Shown: positions 50,831-61,446, counted from the stretch's first letter. The stretch: DNA of 64,000 nt from Parasulfuritortus sp037439465 (GCA_037439465.1 JBBIVX010000013.1:13793-77792), one strand, 5' to 3'. Translations and numbers: made by a program. The notes: generated by a model not told the origin, from the letters alone.

Positions 50831-51707
50831 ACTGGATGTCTTTTGCGATGCCTTGTGGCTGGAGGACGGCCTCAGTCCGCGCAGCCTGGAAAGCTATCGG
50901 CGCGATCTTGCCCAATTTGCCGCCTGGCTGGCCAAGGCCGGCGGCTGTCTGCAGGCGGCCACCGGCGGTGACGTGCAGCAGTTCCTCGCCGACCGCACCT
51001 TGCGCCAGGGTGTGGCGGCACGTAGTCTGGCGCGCCAGCTTTCCACCCTGAAGCGTTACTACCGTTGGCTGCTGCGCCAGGGTCGGCGCGGCGATGACCC
51101 CACCGTCAATATCGAGTCGCCCCGTTTGCCGCGGCTTTTGCCCAAGTGTCTGAGCGAGGCCGACGTAGAGACCCTGCTGACCGCCCCCGACGAGGGAACG
51201 GCGCTTGGCCTGCGCGATCGGGCGATGCTGGAGCTGCTCTATGCCTGCGGGATGAGGGTGTCGGAACTGGTGGGCCTGCCCCTGTCCGCCGTCCGCCTCG
51301 ACATGGGGGTGGCGCGGGTGCTGGGCAAGGGCGCCAAGGAACGCCTGGTGCCGCTGGGTGAGGTGGCGGCGGACTGGCTGCAACGTTATCTGCGCGCGGC
51401 GCGGCCGGCCCTGCTGGCGGGACGTGCCAGCGATGCCCTGTTCGTCACCGCCCGCGGCAGAGCGATGACCCGGCAGGCATTCTGGTACCTGCTTCGGCGC
51501 CACGCCGCCACGGCCGGCATCGCCGCACCGCTGTCGCCGCATACCCTGCGCCATGCCTTTGCCACGCATCTACTCAATCACGGCGCCGACCTCAGGGCAG
51601 TGCAGATGTTGCTCGGCCATGCCGACATTTCCACTACCCAGATTTACACTTATGTTGCCCGCGAGCGGCTGAAGGCGCTGCACAAGCAGCATCACCCGCG
51701 CGGCTGA
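50817..51707 (+). CDS. xerD: Site-specific tyrosine recombinase XerD
   Basis: Resolves chromosome dimers at dif with XerC. 296 aa from the ATG at 50817, which has AAGG five nt upstream; an ATG four codons earlier is possible. The N-terminal SAM-like domain has LWLEDGLSPRSLESYRRDL. Catalytic residues are visible: Arg in GMRVSELVGL, Lys in GKGAKERLVPLG, HTLRHAFATHLL, GHADIS and the Tyr nucleophile in TQIYTYV. Sequence flavour and the LWLE start favour XerD over XerC. Confidence 0.92.
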   Translation: MTEAELDVFCDALWLEDGLSPRSLESYRRDLAQFAAWLAKAGGCLQAATGGDVQQFLADRTLRQGVAARSLARQLSTLKRYYRWLLRQGRRGDDPTVNIESPRLPRLLPKCLSEADVETLLTAPDEGTALGLRDRAMLELLYACGMRVSELVGLPLSAVRLDMGVARVLGKGAKERLVPLGEVAADWLQRYLRAARPALLAGRASDALFVTARGRAMTRQAFWYLLRRHAATAGIAAPLSPHTLRHAFATHLLNHGADLRAVQMLLGHADISTTQIYTYVARERLKALHKQHHPRG

Positions 51708-51721
51708 AAAGAGGAGCAGGC

Positions 51722-52576
51722 ATGCACGCCGCCAAGGATGACAATGCATTGATCGAGGCCATACTCGCCTCCGGGGTGAAGATACCGCCCATGCCCGCCA
51801 TCCTGCTTGATGTGCTGGCGTTGGAACGCCGCGAGCTGGCCGGGGCGCGCGACTATGCCGCCGTGATCGGGCGCGATCCGGCCTTGGCGGGGGCCCTCTT
51901 CCGGGTGGCCGGGTCGCCGGTGCTGGGGCTGCGGGCCAGGCCGGAGTCGCTGGAAAAGGCCATCACCGTCCTCGGCCTGCGCACCACGGTGGCGGTGGTG
52001 CGCAGCGAGGGGCTGCGTGGCGCCTTGCACGACCCGGCTCTCGCCGCCGTCATGAACACGCTCTGGCAGCGCATGAATGCAGTGGCCGAGCGGATGCTGG
52101 CGACGGTGCGCCGCGTGCGCTTGCGCGGCGTGGGCGAAGACTTGGCCTTCCAGGCCGGCATCTTCCATGACTGTGGCGTGGCGGTGCTCTGCCGGCGCTA
52201 TCCGGCCTATGCCGCCGCCCTCGGCGCGGCCGCGTTCTGGCCGGAGCTCGGCGCCCTCGACGCCGCCCATGAGACCAGCCATACCGTGGTCGGCCAGATG
52301 GTGGCGCGCAACTGGCAACTGCCGCTGGCGGTCACCCTGGCCATCCGCCACCACCACGACCTCGCTGCCGGGCCGCTGCCCGAGCCCGCCGCCACGCTGA
52401 TCGTGCTGATACGCTTCGCCTGTCACCTGCTGGCCGTCGGCGCCGGGGCCGATGACAGTGAATGGGAAGCGGGCTGGCAGGCCAGGGCAGAGGCGCTATT
52501 CGGTCAGAGTGGCCATGCCCTGCCGGAAATCGAGGCCGGTCTTCTAGATGTCCAAGGCCTTGAGATACAGCGATAG
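51722..52576 (+). CDS. HDOD-domain signalling protein
   Basis: A 284-aa cytoplasmic protein with a HDOD domain: IPPMPAILLDVL at the start, GRDPALAGALFRVAGSP, and a degenerate HD region with FHDCGVAVL and HHHDLAAG. HDOD proteins act in signal transduction, often linked to c-di-GMP or surface motility; the specific role is not predictable. It starts 14 nt after xerD. Its 3' end overlaps the convergent tauE-type gene by 33 nt. Confidence 0.82.
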   Translation: MHAAKDDNALIEAILASGVKIPPMPAILLDVLALERRELAGARDYAAVIGRDPALAGALFRVAGSPVLGLRARPESLEKAITVLGLRTTVAVVRSEGLRGALHDPALAAVMNTLWQRMNAVAERMLATVRRVRLRGVGEDLAFQAGIFHDCGVAVLCRRYPAYAAALGAAAFWPELGALDAAHETSHTVVGQMVARNWQLPLAVTLAIRHHHDLAAGPLPEPAATLIVLIRFACHLLAVGAGADDSEWEAGWQARAEALFGQSGHALPEIEAGLLDVQGLEIQR

Positions 52577-53284
52577 CCCGCTGCCGAGCAGAATCAGGCT
52601 GATCAAGGTCAGCATCTGCTGATTCGTCAGGCGGGTGTGCACGTGGCTCCCTGCCCACAATGCGCTCAGGGCTATCGGCAAGGCCGCGAGGTAGGCCCAC
52701 AGCAGATGGACGTCGAGCAGCAGGCCGGAGATCAGGAAGGCGGCGATCCTGGCCAGGCCTTCGATGAAGAAGAGCCCGGAAAAGGTCGCCCGCAACTTGC
52801 CTTTGTCGGAAAGCCGATGCGACAGATAGATGACGTAGGGCGGGCCGCCGGTGCCAAACAGGGCGCCCACCGTGCCGCCGGTCAGGGCCGCAGGCCAGGC
52901 CCACAAGGTTGAAACCGGCCGCAGCGCCCGGCCGGCCAGCAGCAGGTTCCGCAGCGCGAACAGGATGACGAAGCTGCCCAGGGCGATCAGCATCGGCATT
53001 TTCGGCAGTGAAACCAGCAGCAGCGTGCCCGCCGCCACGCCGATCAGCCCCGGCGGCAACAGCCGCTTGATTTCCGCCCAGGCCACCTGTTTGAAATTGA
53101 GACCGCCGAGAGTGGCGGAGGCGGTGAAATCGGTGAGCAGGACGAGCGGGACCACGAAAGTGAGCGGCAGCTTCAAGGCCAGCAGTGGCACGGCCACCAG
53201 GCCGGAACCGAAGCCAGAAATGCCGCGGATGAAGTAGGCGCCCAACAGGACTGCGGCCGCGTAGAGGATGAGGTCGGGGGCCAT
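52544..53284 (-). CDS. TauE/SafE-family membrane transporter
   Basis: A 246-aa integral-membrane protein with about eight helices. It contains the family repeat motifs GISGFGSGLVAVPLL in the first half and GGTVGALFGTGGPPYVIY in the second. Members export sulfite, sulfoacetate or other organic anions; given the predicted sulfur metabolism, sulfite export is possible but inferred only. It is followed on the same strand by nothing related, with folB upstream. Confidence 0.85.
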   Translation of the reverse strand: MAPDLILYAAAVLLGAYFIRGISGFGSGLVAVPLLALKLPLTFVVPLVLLTDFTASATLGGLNFKQVAWAEIKRLLPPGLIGVAAGTLLLVSLPKMPMLIALGSFVILFALRNLLLAGRALRPVSTLWAWPAALTGGTVGALFGTGGPPYVIYLSHRLSDKGKLRATFSGLFFIEGLARIAAFLISGLLLDVHLLWAYLAALPIALSALWAGSHVHTRLTNQQMLTLISLILLGSGLSLYLKALDI

Positions 53285-53320
53285 TTGTTATGGAAAAACG
53301 TGACGCAGTCGCGGCACGCC

Positions 53321-53677
53321 TCACAACCTGCTGCCGCGCTCGATGATGATGCCCAGTTCCTTGACGCCGCGCAGTATGGCAAGTTTGCGCAGTGTGACCC
53401 GCACCCAGGGGGCGCCGAATTCGGTGCGGATGATGTCGGCGATGTGCTCGCCCAGCGCCTCGACCAGATGGAAGGACTGGCTGGCGGCGAACTCGCGGAT
53501 GCGCTTGGCCACCTGGCCATAGTCGATAGTGTCGCCGATGTTGTCGCTATGGCCGGCCCGGTGGTCGTAAAGGCCGATCTCCAGGTCGATCAGAATGGGC
53601 TGCGGCGCTTTGCGCTCCCATTCGTATAGGCCGATAATGGTTTCCAGGCGGAAGTCCCGCAAAAAGAGTATGTCCAT
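53321..53677 (-). CDS. folB: Dihydroneopterin aldolase
   Basis: Folate pathway enzyme, 118 aa from the ATG at 53677. It has LRLETIIGLYEWERKAPQ-type N-terminal sequence (RLETIIGLYEWE), TIDYGQVAKRI, the catalytic region SFHLVEALGEHIAD, and LRKLAILRGVKELG near the end. It lies divergently next to plsY, an arrangement common in proteobacteria. Confidence 0.94.
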   Translation of the reverse strand: MDILFLRDFRLETIIGLYEWERKAPQPILIDLEIGLYDHRAGHSDNIGDTIDYGQVAKRIREFAASQSFHLVEALGEHIADIIRTEFGAPWVRVTLRKLAILRGVKELGIIIERGSRL

Positions 53678-53711
53678 CGTAGCGGCCGTGTGAAAGGCCC
53701 TCATTTTACCC

Positions 53712-54320
53712 ATGATCGAGCCGCTCCTCATCGTTCTGGCCGCTTACTTGCTCGGTTCCCTATCCTTCGCCGTGATCCTGTCACGCCTTTCCGGGCTGTC
53801 CGACCCGCGCGACTATGGCTCGGGCAACCCAGGCGCGACCAACGTGCTGCGCAGCGGTAACAAGGCCGTGGCGGCCCTGACCCTGCTCGGTGATGCGCTC
53901 AAGGGCGCTTTGGCCGTGTGGCTGGCCAGGTGGTTCACGGCGCGCCACGGTCTGCCCGATTACACCCCGGCCCTGGCCGGGCTGGCGGCCTTCGCCGGCC
54001 ACCTCTGGCCGGTATTTTTCGGTTTTCGCGGCGGCAAGGGGGTGGCGACGGCGCTGGGCCTCATGCTGGCGCTCGACCCTTGGTTGGGGCTGGCCTGCGC
54101 CGCGACCTGGCTCGTGCTGTTCGGTTTTACCCGCGTCTCATCGCTATCCGCCCTGGTGGCCGCCGGTCTGGCGCCGGTCTATGCTTGGTTCATCGGCGGC
54201 AACGGGCTGGGGAACCTGGCCATCGTCGCCCTGTCGGCGCTGATCTTCTGGCGTCACAAAGCCAACCTGGCGCGACTTTTGTCGGGCGAGGAGGCCGCTT
54301 TCAGGAAACGCAGTCGATGA
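53712..54320 (+). CDS. plsY: Acyl-phosphate glycerol-3-phosphate acyltransferase
   Basis: Inner-membrane enzyme starting phospholipid synthesis from acyl-phosphate. 202 aa with five membrane segments and the three conserved motifs: GSLSFAVILSR, GSGNPGATNVLR and FRGGKGVAT. The stop overlaps the ATG of the next gene by 4 nt. Confidence 0.95.
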   Translation: MIEPLLIVLAAYLLGSLSFAVILSRLSGLSDPRDYGSGNPGATNVLRSGNKAVAALTLLGDALKGALAVWLARWFTARHGLPDYTPALAGLAAFAGHLWPVFFGFRGGKGVATALGLMLALDPWLGLACAATWLVLFGFTRVSSLSALVAAGLAPVYAWFIGGNGLGNLAIVALSALIFWRHKANLARLLSGEEAAFRKRSR

Positions 54321-55102
54321 CCTGGTTCAAGAAGGAGATGGACTACGCTCGCGACAGTTTGGTGACGGCCTCGACCGCCGCCATTGACCGTGCCGGCGAG
54401 CGGCTTTCCGGCGTGGTCGAGACGGGGGTTCGTCTGGCCGGGCAGCAATTGAACGAGGTGGTTGCCGGGGCCAGTGCCGAAATCGACACCAAGCTTGACA
54501 AGATATCGGTCGAATTGCACAACCAGCGCCAGTTCACCAAGGATGACGTGAAGGAACTGGTGGACTATGCCGCCGACAAGATATCGGGGGTGCTGGATGA
54601 TCGCATCCAGTTGATGAAACGTGAGATTTCCGAGCTGGTGGAGGAAAAGACCGAATACTTCAAGGCCGAGGTCGATACGTTCTTCGTGCAGCGCCAGGAG
54701 GATCTGGCGCGCGAACGGCGCCGTCTGGTGATGAACATTATCCTGGCCTTCGTCGCCTCGGTTGCGGTGGGCGGCATCTCTCTGTTCTACCGCGGCCTGG
54801 GCCAGGGGCCGGTGGACCTGTTCACGGTCTTTCGCATCGTCCTGGCCTCGCTGGCAGGCGGCTATGTCGTCTATCTGGCGGCGACCCTGCTCAACCGCTG
54901 GGTGGCGTTGTCGGAACACCGCAAGGATGCCCTCTACCTGGCGGCGCGCTACTGGGGCTGGCTCAGGCCCGGCAGTGTGTTCTCGACCTTCCTCGTCCTG
55001 GTGATGATCGCCCTGTTCGCCTTGGTGCTGCTGTTCCCGGACGATGCCATCCGCCTGCTCCACCTCAACGCGATGATGAGTCAGTTCAGGCTGGCGCCCT
55101 GA
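54317..55102 (+). CDS. Hypothetical membrane protein with long N-terminal coiled-coil region
   Basis: 261 aa. Residues 1-145 are charged and helical (for example KKEMDYARDSLVTASTAAID and LMKREISELVEEKTEYFK), likely a coiled coil. Three membrane segments follow (about 148-166, 180-200 and 222-243). No enzymatic motif is visible and I do not recognise a named family. It overlaps plsY by 4 nt and is therefore cotranscribed, suggesting an envelope or lipid link. Its 3' end overlaps tsaD on the other strand by 17 nt. Confidence 0.75.
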   Translation: MTWFKKEMDYARDSLVTASTAAIDRAGERLSGVVETGVRLAGQQLNEVVAGASAEIDTKLDKISVELHNQRQFTKDDVKELVDYAADKISGVLDDRIQLMKREISELVEEKTEYFKAEVDTFFVQRQEDLARERRRLVMNIILAFVASVAVGGISLFYRGLGQGPVDLFTVFRIVLASLAGGYVVYLAATLLNRWVALSEHRKDALYLAARYWGWLRPGSVFSTFLVLVMIALFALVLLFPDDAIRLLHLNAMMSQFRLAP

Positions 55103-56096
55103 GTTCCGCCAGATCCCAGCGCGGGCGTACCGAGAAACGCCCGTCGGCGGGTTTTGCCGCGTTTAGACGCAGTGCGCCAGCATAGGCGATCATGGCGCCA
55201 TTGTCGGTGCACAGGTCCAGGGGCGGATAATAGACCGTGAAGCCGTGCCGTCCGGCTTCCGCATCCAGCCGCTGGCGCAGGTACCGGTTGGCGCCGACGC
55301 CGCCGGCCACCACCAGCCGTTTCAGACTGCTGGCGGCAAGGGCGCTCAACGACTTTTCCGCCAGCACGTCCACGGCCGCGAGTTGAAAGGCGGCGGCAAT
55401 GTCCGCTGCCCGCTCCAGCCCTTCCCGCCTGGCCAGGGTGAGCACGGCGGTCTTAAGGCCGGCGAAGCTGAAATCCAGATCGCCGGAATTCAACATGGGG
55501 CGGGGCAGTTTGTAGCGGTAGGCGTCGCCGTTCTCGGCCAGTCGGGCGATCGCCGGCCCGCCTGGGTAGCCGAGCCCGAGCAATTGTGCGGTCTTGTCGA
55601 AGGCCTCGCCAGCGGCGTCATCCAGGGTCTCTCCCAGCAGCCGGTAGCGGCCGACGCCGTCGACGCGCATCAATTGAGTATGGCCACCGGATACCAGCAG
55701 GGCGATGAAGGGGAAGTCCGGTTTGGGGTCGGAAAGCCGCGGCGACAACAGGTGGCCTTCGAGGTGATGCACGCCAAGGGTGGGGATGCCCAAGGCCACG
55801 CCCAGGCCGCCGGCGATGCTGGCGCCAACCAGCAGTGCTCCGGCCAGGCCCGGCCCCTGCGTGTAGGCGATGCCATCGAGGTCGCTTAGGGCGCAACCGG
55901 CCTCGGCCAGCACCCGCCGGGTGAGAGGCAAGGCACGGCGGATGTGGTCGCGCGAGGCCAATTCCGGCACCACACCGCCATATTCGGCGTGCATGGCGAC
56001 CTGCGAGTGCAGCGCGTGGGCGAGCAGGCCCCGCGCGCTGTCAAAAAGGGCGATGCCTGTTTCGTCGCAGGAGGATTCGATACCCAGTACGCGCAT
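55086..56096 (-). CDS. tsaD: tRNA N6-adenosine threonylcarbamoyltransferase
   Basis: Transfers threonylcarbamoyl to A37 of ANN-decoding tRNAs, with TsaB and TsaE. 336 aa from the ATG at 56096 (MRVLGIESSCDETG). The metal-binding HAEYGGVVPELASRDH, the motif VSGGHTQL and the C-terminal CTDNGAMIAYAG are intact. An ATG three codons earlier is an equal possibility; the frame further upstream runs through the rpsU region in antisense and is not part of the gene. It is divergent from rpsU, the conserved proteobacterial layout. Confidence 0.97.
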   Translation of the reverse strand: MRVLGIESSCDETGIALFDSARGLLAHALHSQVAMHAEYGGVVPELASRDHIRRALPLTRRVLAEAGCALSDLDGIAYTQGPGLAGALLVGASIAGGLGVALGIPTLGVHHLEGHLLSPRLSDPKPDFPFIALLVSGGHTQLMRVDGVGRYRLLGETLDDAAGEAFDKTAQLLGLGYPGGPAIARLAENGDAYRYKLPRPMLNSGDLDFSFAGLKTAVLTLARREGLERAADIAAAFQLAAVDVLAEKSLSALAASSLKRLVVAGGVGANRYLRQRLDAEAGRHGFTVYYPPLDLCTDNGAMIAYAGALRLNAAKPADGRFSVRPRWDLAELRAPA

Positions 56097-56133
56097 GTCG
56101 GCCATTGGTTGCAAACGGGTAGGTGATTTTAGC

Positions 56134-56161
56134 TTGTCAGGCGTTTCTTCCTTGATATAAT
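56134..56161 (+). promoter_or_regulatory. Promoter of the rpsU-yqeY-dnaG-rpoD block
   Basis: TTGTCA (56134-56139), 16-nt spacer, perfect TATAAT (56156-56161), 32 nt before rpsU. A strong sigma-70 promoter. Confidence 0.8.
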
Positions 56162-56192
56162 TCCGCCTCTTTTTGGTTGCCTGGATAATTCC

Positions 56193-56405
56193 ATGCCTAG
56201 TGTACGTCTGAAGGAAAACGAGCCGTTTGAGGTGGCCATGCGCCGCTTCAAGCGCACCATCGAGAAAACCGGCCTGTTGACCGAACTGCGCGCCCGCGAG
56301 TTCTATGAGAAGCCGACACAGGAGCGCAAGCGCAAGCTTGCCGCCGCCGTCAAGCGCCAGCACAAGCGCCTGCGCAGCCAGCAACTGCCCCCCAAACTGT
56401 ACTGA
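56193..56405 (+). CDS. rpsU: 30S ribosomal protein S21
   Basis: A 70-aa, very basic protein (MPSVRLKENEPFEVAMRRFK... then KRQHKRLRSQQLPPKLY at the end). First gene of the macromolecular-synthesis operon rpsU-yqeY-dnaG-rpoD, which links translation, replication priming and transcription. Confidence 0.98.
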   Translation: MPSVRLKENEPFEVAMRRFKRTIEKTGLLTELRAREFYEKPTQERKRKLAAAVKRQHKRLRSQQLPPKLY

Positions 56406-56424
56406 TTCCGGCCGCCCACGGAGC

Positions 56425-56868
56425 ATGTCCCTCAAGGAAAAAATCACCGAGGACATGAAGGCTGCCCTGCGGGCCAGCGAAACGGCCCGCCTGGCGGCCA
56501 TACGCCTGCTCTGGGCTGCCATCAGGCAAAAAGAAATCGATGAACGGGTCGAACTCGATGACGCGGCGGTGATCACCGTCGTCGAGAAACTGCTCAAGCA
56601 GCGCAAGGACTCCGTCACGCAATACACCGCCGCCGGCCGTCAGGACCTGGCGGACAAAGAGCAGTTCGAGATCGGTGTGCTCACCGTGTATATGCCGCAA
56701 CCTCTCTCCGACGAGGAAATCGCCGGCCTGATCGAAAGCGCACTCACCGCAACGGCGGCCGTTTCCGCCAAGGACATGGGCAAGGTCATGGCCTGGTTGA
56801 AGCCCAGGCTGGCCGGCCGGGCAGATATGGCCGTTGTCTCCGCCCGGATAAAATCCGCCTTGGCCTAA
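56425..56868 (+). CDS. yqeY: GatB/YqeY domain protein
   Basis: A 147-aa protein with the YqeY fold (MSLKEKITEDMKAALR... KQRKDSVTQYTAAGRQDLADKE in the middle). It resembles the tRNA-binding tail of GatB; its exact function is unsettled. It lies between rpsU and dnaG as in many proteobacteria. ATG 56425 follows CGGAG at short distance. Confidence 0.92.
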   Translation: MSLKEKITEDMKAALRASETARLAAIRLLWAAIRQKEIDERVELDDAAVITVVEKLLKQRKDSVTQYTAAGRQDLADKEQFEIGVLTVYMPQPLSDEEIAGLIESALTATAAVSAKDMGKVMAWLKPRLAGRADMAVVSARIKSALA

Positions 56869-56902
56869 TCCGGCAATCTTCTAAAATCCGGGGAGTGGCG
56901 CC

Positions 56903-58627
56903 ATGATTCCCCAGGACTTCATCCATCAGCTGCTGGATCGCATCGACATCGTCGAGGTGATCGATCGCCATGTGCCCCTCAAAAAGAAGGGGGCCAATTA
57001 CATGGCCTGTTGCCCTTTTCATGGCGAAAAAACCCCATCTTTCACGGTGAGCCCGACCAAGCAGTTCTATCACTGCTTTGGCTGTGGCGCGCATGGCACG
57101 GCCATTTCGTTCTTGATGGAACACGCTGGCATGGGTTTCGTCGAGGCGGTGAAGGAACTGGCCGCGCGCGCCGGACTGACGGTGCCGGATGACGGCCAGG
57201 CGGCGCGCGCCGACGATGGGGCGCGCGATCGGCTGACGGCGTTGCTGGAATCGGCGGCCGGTTTTTACAAAGAGCGCTTGCGGGATAGCGCCAAGGCGGT
57301 GTCGTATCTGAAGGGACGCGGGCTGGATGGCAAGACGGCGGCGCGCTTCAGTCTTGGCTATGCGCCGGAGGCGTGGCAGGGTCTGACAGAGGCTGTCGCC
57401 GACTATCTGGACCCGGCCTTGGAGACGTGTGGCCTGGTGATCGCCAACGAGGGCAAGCGCTATGACCGCTTCCGTGATCGCGTGATGTTCCCGATCCGCA
57501 ACGAACGCGGTAAGGTCATCGCCTTCGGCGGCCGGGTCATCGGTGCGGGAGAGCCCAAATACCTGAACTCGCCGGAAACGCCGTTGTTTCACAAGGGCCG
57601 TGAACTCTACGGCCTGTTCGAGAACCGGCGCGGCATCCAGCAGGCCGGCCGGGCGGTGGTGGTGGAAGGCTACATGGACGTGGTCATGCTCGCCCAATAC
57701 GGCGTCGATAATGCGCTGGCCACACTGGGCACGGCGGTAACGCCGGAGCATGTGAGCAAGCTGTTCAAGTTGGTGGACGACGTGGTGTTCGCCTTCGACG
57801 GTGACACGGCGGGTCGCAAGGCGGCCTGGCGCGCCTTGGAAAACTCGGTGCCACAGATCGCAGACGGCAAAAGGGCCTCTTTCCTGTTTCTGCCCGAGGG
57901 CGATGACCCGGATAGCTATGTGCGGCAGGCCGGGGCGGCGGCCTTTGGCCGGTTGTGCGATGAGGCCAAGCCCCTCTCCGATTTCATGTTCGATGAATTG
58001 TCGGCCGGGACCGACATGGCCTCGCCGGAGGGCAGGGTGCGTCTTTACCAGCAGGTGGAGCCTTATCTCCGGCAGATGGCGAAGGCGCCACTGCTGGCGC
58101 GCGCCTTGCGCCAGCGTTTGGCCCAGGTCTCCGGCCTGACGCCGCCGGGCGGGCGTGTGCGCGGCAAGCCGTCGGCCGGCACGGCGCGCGCCTCCGTGCA
58201 GCCTTCCTTGGCGCAAATCGTCCTGCAGGCCGTCCTGCATCGGCTGGATTTTCTAGCGACCCTGCCCGAGCTGCCAGTCAGCGATGCCGCCGAGGTCGGC
58301 CAACTCGCCGCCGTGCTGGCGATGATGCGCGAACATCGTGAAGCGGCGACGGTAGCCGATGTCCTCGAATATTTCCGCGGGCGGCCGGAAGAGACCTTGG
58401 TGCGCCAGGCGGCGGCTGGTTTGCTGGAGTGGCCGGAGGACTATGACGCCGCGGCTGATCTGCGCGGGGCCTGGGCCTCGCTCGCGGAACTGGCCGTGCG
58501 CCAGCAGGCGGCGGCGTTCAGCAAGAAAAAATTGTCGGATATCTCGCCGGAAGAGCGGGCGCGCTACACGGAGGCGTTGAAGGATAAGAAACTCGATCGC
58601 CTGAACCGGGTCAAATCCGGCCAGTAA
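56903..58627 (+). CDS. dnaG: DNA primase
   Basis: Makes RNA primers at the replication fork. 574 aa. The N-terminal CHC2 zinc finger is CPFHGEKTPSF followed by CFGCGAHG. The TOPRIM core has VVEGYMDVVML, the acidic FAFDGDTAG and EGDDPDS. A C-terminal DnaB-binding helical domain follows. Complete. Confidence 0.98.
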   Translation: MIPQDFIHQLLDRIDIVEVIDRHVPLKKKGANYMACCPFHGEKTPSFTVSPTKQFYHCFGCGAHGTAISFLMEHAGMGFVEAVKELAARAGLTVPDDGQAARADDGARDRLTALLESAAGFYKERLRDSAKAVSYLKGRGLDGKTAARFSLGYAPEAWQGLTEAVADYLDPALETCGLVIANEGKRYDRFRDRVMFPIRNERGKVIAFGGRVIGAGEPKYLNSPETPLFHKGRELYGLFENRRGIQQAGRAVVVEGYMDVVMLAQYGVDNALATLGTAVTPEHVSKLFKLVDDVVFAFDGDTAGRKAAWRALENSVPQIADGKRASFLFLPEGDDPDSYVRQAGAAAFGRLCDEAKPLSDFMFDELSAGTDMASPEGRVRLYQQVEPYLRQMAKAPLLARALRQRLAQVSGLTPPGGRVRGKPSAGTARASVQPSLAQIVLQAVLHRLDFLATLPELPVSDAAEVGQLAAVLAMMREHREAATVADVLEYFRGRPEETLVRQAAAGLLEWPEDYDAAADLRGAWASLAELAVRQQAAAFSKKKLSDISPEERARYTEALKDKKLDRLNRVKSGQ

Positions 58628-58648
58628 GTGGATAGGGACACGATCATG

Positions 58649-58654
58649 TATAAT
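58649..58654 (+). promoter_or_regulatory. Possible internal promoter -10 box before rpoD
   Basis: A perfect TATAAT preceded directly by TG lies 43 nt before rpoD; no convincing -35 hexamer is seen. Internal promoters in this position are common in the block. Confidence 0.45.
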
Positions 58655-58696
58655 CGCGCGTTTTGCGCAAGTCCATCTTTGGAGATGAGTTAAGCG

Positions 58697-60634
<1,938 letters not shown>

Positions 60635-60664
60635 CCTTTTCACGGGGCGGATAACCGTCTCGTC

Positions 60665-60741
60665 GGGCCTGTAGCTCAGTTGGTCAGAGCAGAGGACTCA
60701 TAATCCTTTGGTCCAGGGTTCAAGTCCCTGCGGGCCCACCA
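60665..60741 (+). tRNA. tRNA with CAU anticodon, most likely tRNA-Ile2 (lysidine-modified)
   Basis: A 77-nt cloverleaf with encoded CCA. The acceptor stem GGGCCTG pairs with CGGGCCC; the anticodon loop is CTCATAA; the T-arm is CAGGG-TTCAAGT-CCCTG. The GGGCC...GGGCCCACCA acceptor and the TTTGGTC variable region resemble Ile2 tRNAs more than elongator Met; initiator features are absent. It lies 30 nt after rpoD, and its 3' side borders accessory DNA. Confidence 0.9.
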
Positions 60742-61101
60742 TATTCCCTCAAGCCCCGATTCTACGGGGCTTTTTCTTCTCGCCGGAACTGCCAGTTTGG
60801 TGCCGGGGCGAATCGTGCGCGGGGTGGCCTCGCGTTTTGCAGCATCGTCTTTGGGGTCCATTTTCTGGATACCCTTCGCGAGGCGGCGGCGCTTGCCGAC
60901 GGCGGTGTAGCCGGCGTCGGTGAGCAGGTGGCGGTCACCGGCTTCCACGACGAACCCTCGGGCGAGCAGGCCCTCGATGACCTTGGTGCGGGCACCACCG
61001 CGCAGGGTGGGAGGCAGGGGTTCGAGGTTGCCATCGGTGCGGCCGGCAGCGGCCTTGAGGATGGCGGTCTGGGTGTCGGTGAGTTTGGCTTGGGCGGTCA
61101 T
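60676..61101 (-). pseudogene. DUF3489-family gene truncated at its 3' end, reading into the tRNA antisense
   Basis: The start at 61101 is supported by CCGGAG six nt upstream. The protein begins MTAQAKLTDTQTAILKAAAG and continues GGARTKVIEGLLARGF, matching N-terminal parts of DUF3489 proteins found on mobile elements. After RTIRPGTKLAV (about 60786-60818), where the DUF3489 winged helix should begin, the frame instead runs through the terminator and the tRNA on the opposite strand, ending WWARRDLNPGPKDYESSAL-type tRNA antisense translation. The functional domain is therefore missing. Family assignment is from memory of the motif. Confidence 0.65.
60751..60775 (+). terminator. Rho-independent terminator after the tRNA
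   Basis: AAGCCCCG (60751-60758) pairs with CGGGGCTT (60765-60772) over ATTCTA, followed by TTTTTC tract. Confidence 0.92.
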
Positions 61102-61129
61102 GATCATCTCCGGTGGTTGATGGACGTCG

Positions 61130-61330
61130 TCACTCGTCGCCGCCGAAGATCGCCAGCAGTTCGTCCAACCCGGCCTCCACACGCCCGAGGTCACCGACGT
61201 GGCCCCAATGGATGGCATCGGGGTCGTGACCAAAATGATCTTCAGCGAGTCGTTGCAGCCGTTCCAGTTTGGCGTGGATGGCGGCAGTGCGGGCGAGGTA
61301 GGCGTCGAGGGCGGTTGGCTTGGCGTTCAT
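61130..61330 (-). CDS. Small conserved hypothetical protein of accessory DNA
   Basis: A 66-aa protein containing RLAEDHFGHDPDAIHWGHVG, a motif I associate with small proteins that travel with DUF3489 genes on plasmids and islands. The ATG at 61330 has GGAG six nt upstream; a second ATG directly before it is too close to that site. It lies 28 nt upstream of the DUF3489 gene on the same strand. Function unknown. Confidence 0.7.
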   Translation of the reverse strand: MNAKPTALDAYLARTAAIHAKLERLQRLAEDHFGHDPDAIHWGHVGDLGRVEAGLDELLAIFGGDE

Positions 61331-61416
61331 CATGGGCTCCGTGGTGTGATTGACGACGCCACCATGAACGCGCTGTTCGATCAGGAAGCCAAGCTATTCT
61401 TTGTTGATTTGTTATC

Positions 61417-61446
61417 TTGGCGTCAAAATGGCGACAGTGATACACT
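61417..61446 (+). promoter_or_regulatory. Possible promoter of the toxin-antitoxin pair
   Basis: TTGGCG (61417-61422) and TACACT (61441-61446) are 18 nt apart, 30 nt before the antitoxin ATG. The region is AT-richer than surroundings. Confidence 0.4.

Noticed and set aside
56097..56627. N-terminal extension of tsaD over rpsU
   Set aside because: The frame is open by chance; tsaD begins with MRVLGIESSCDETG at 56096 and the extension is antisense to rpsU and its promoter.
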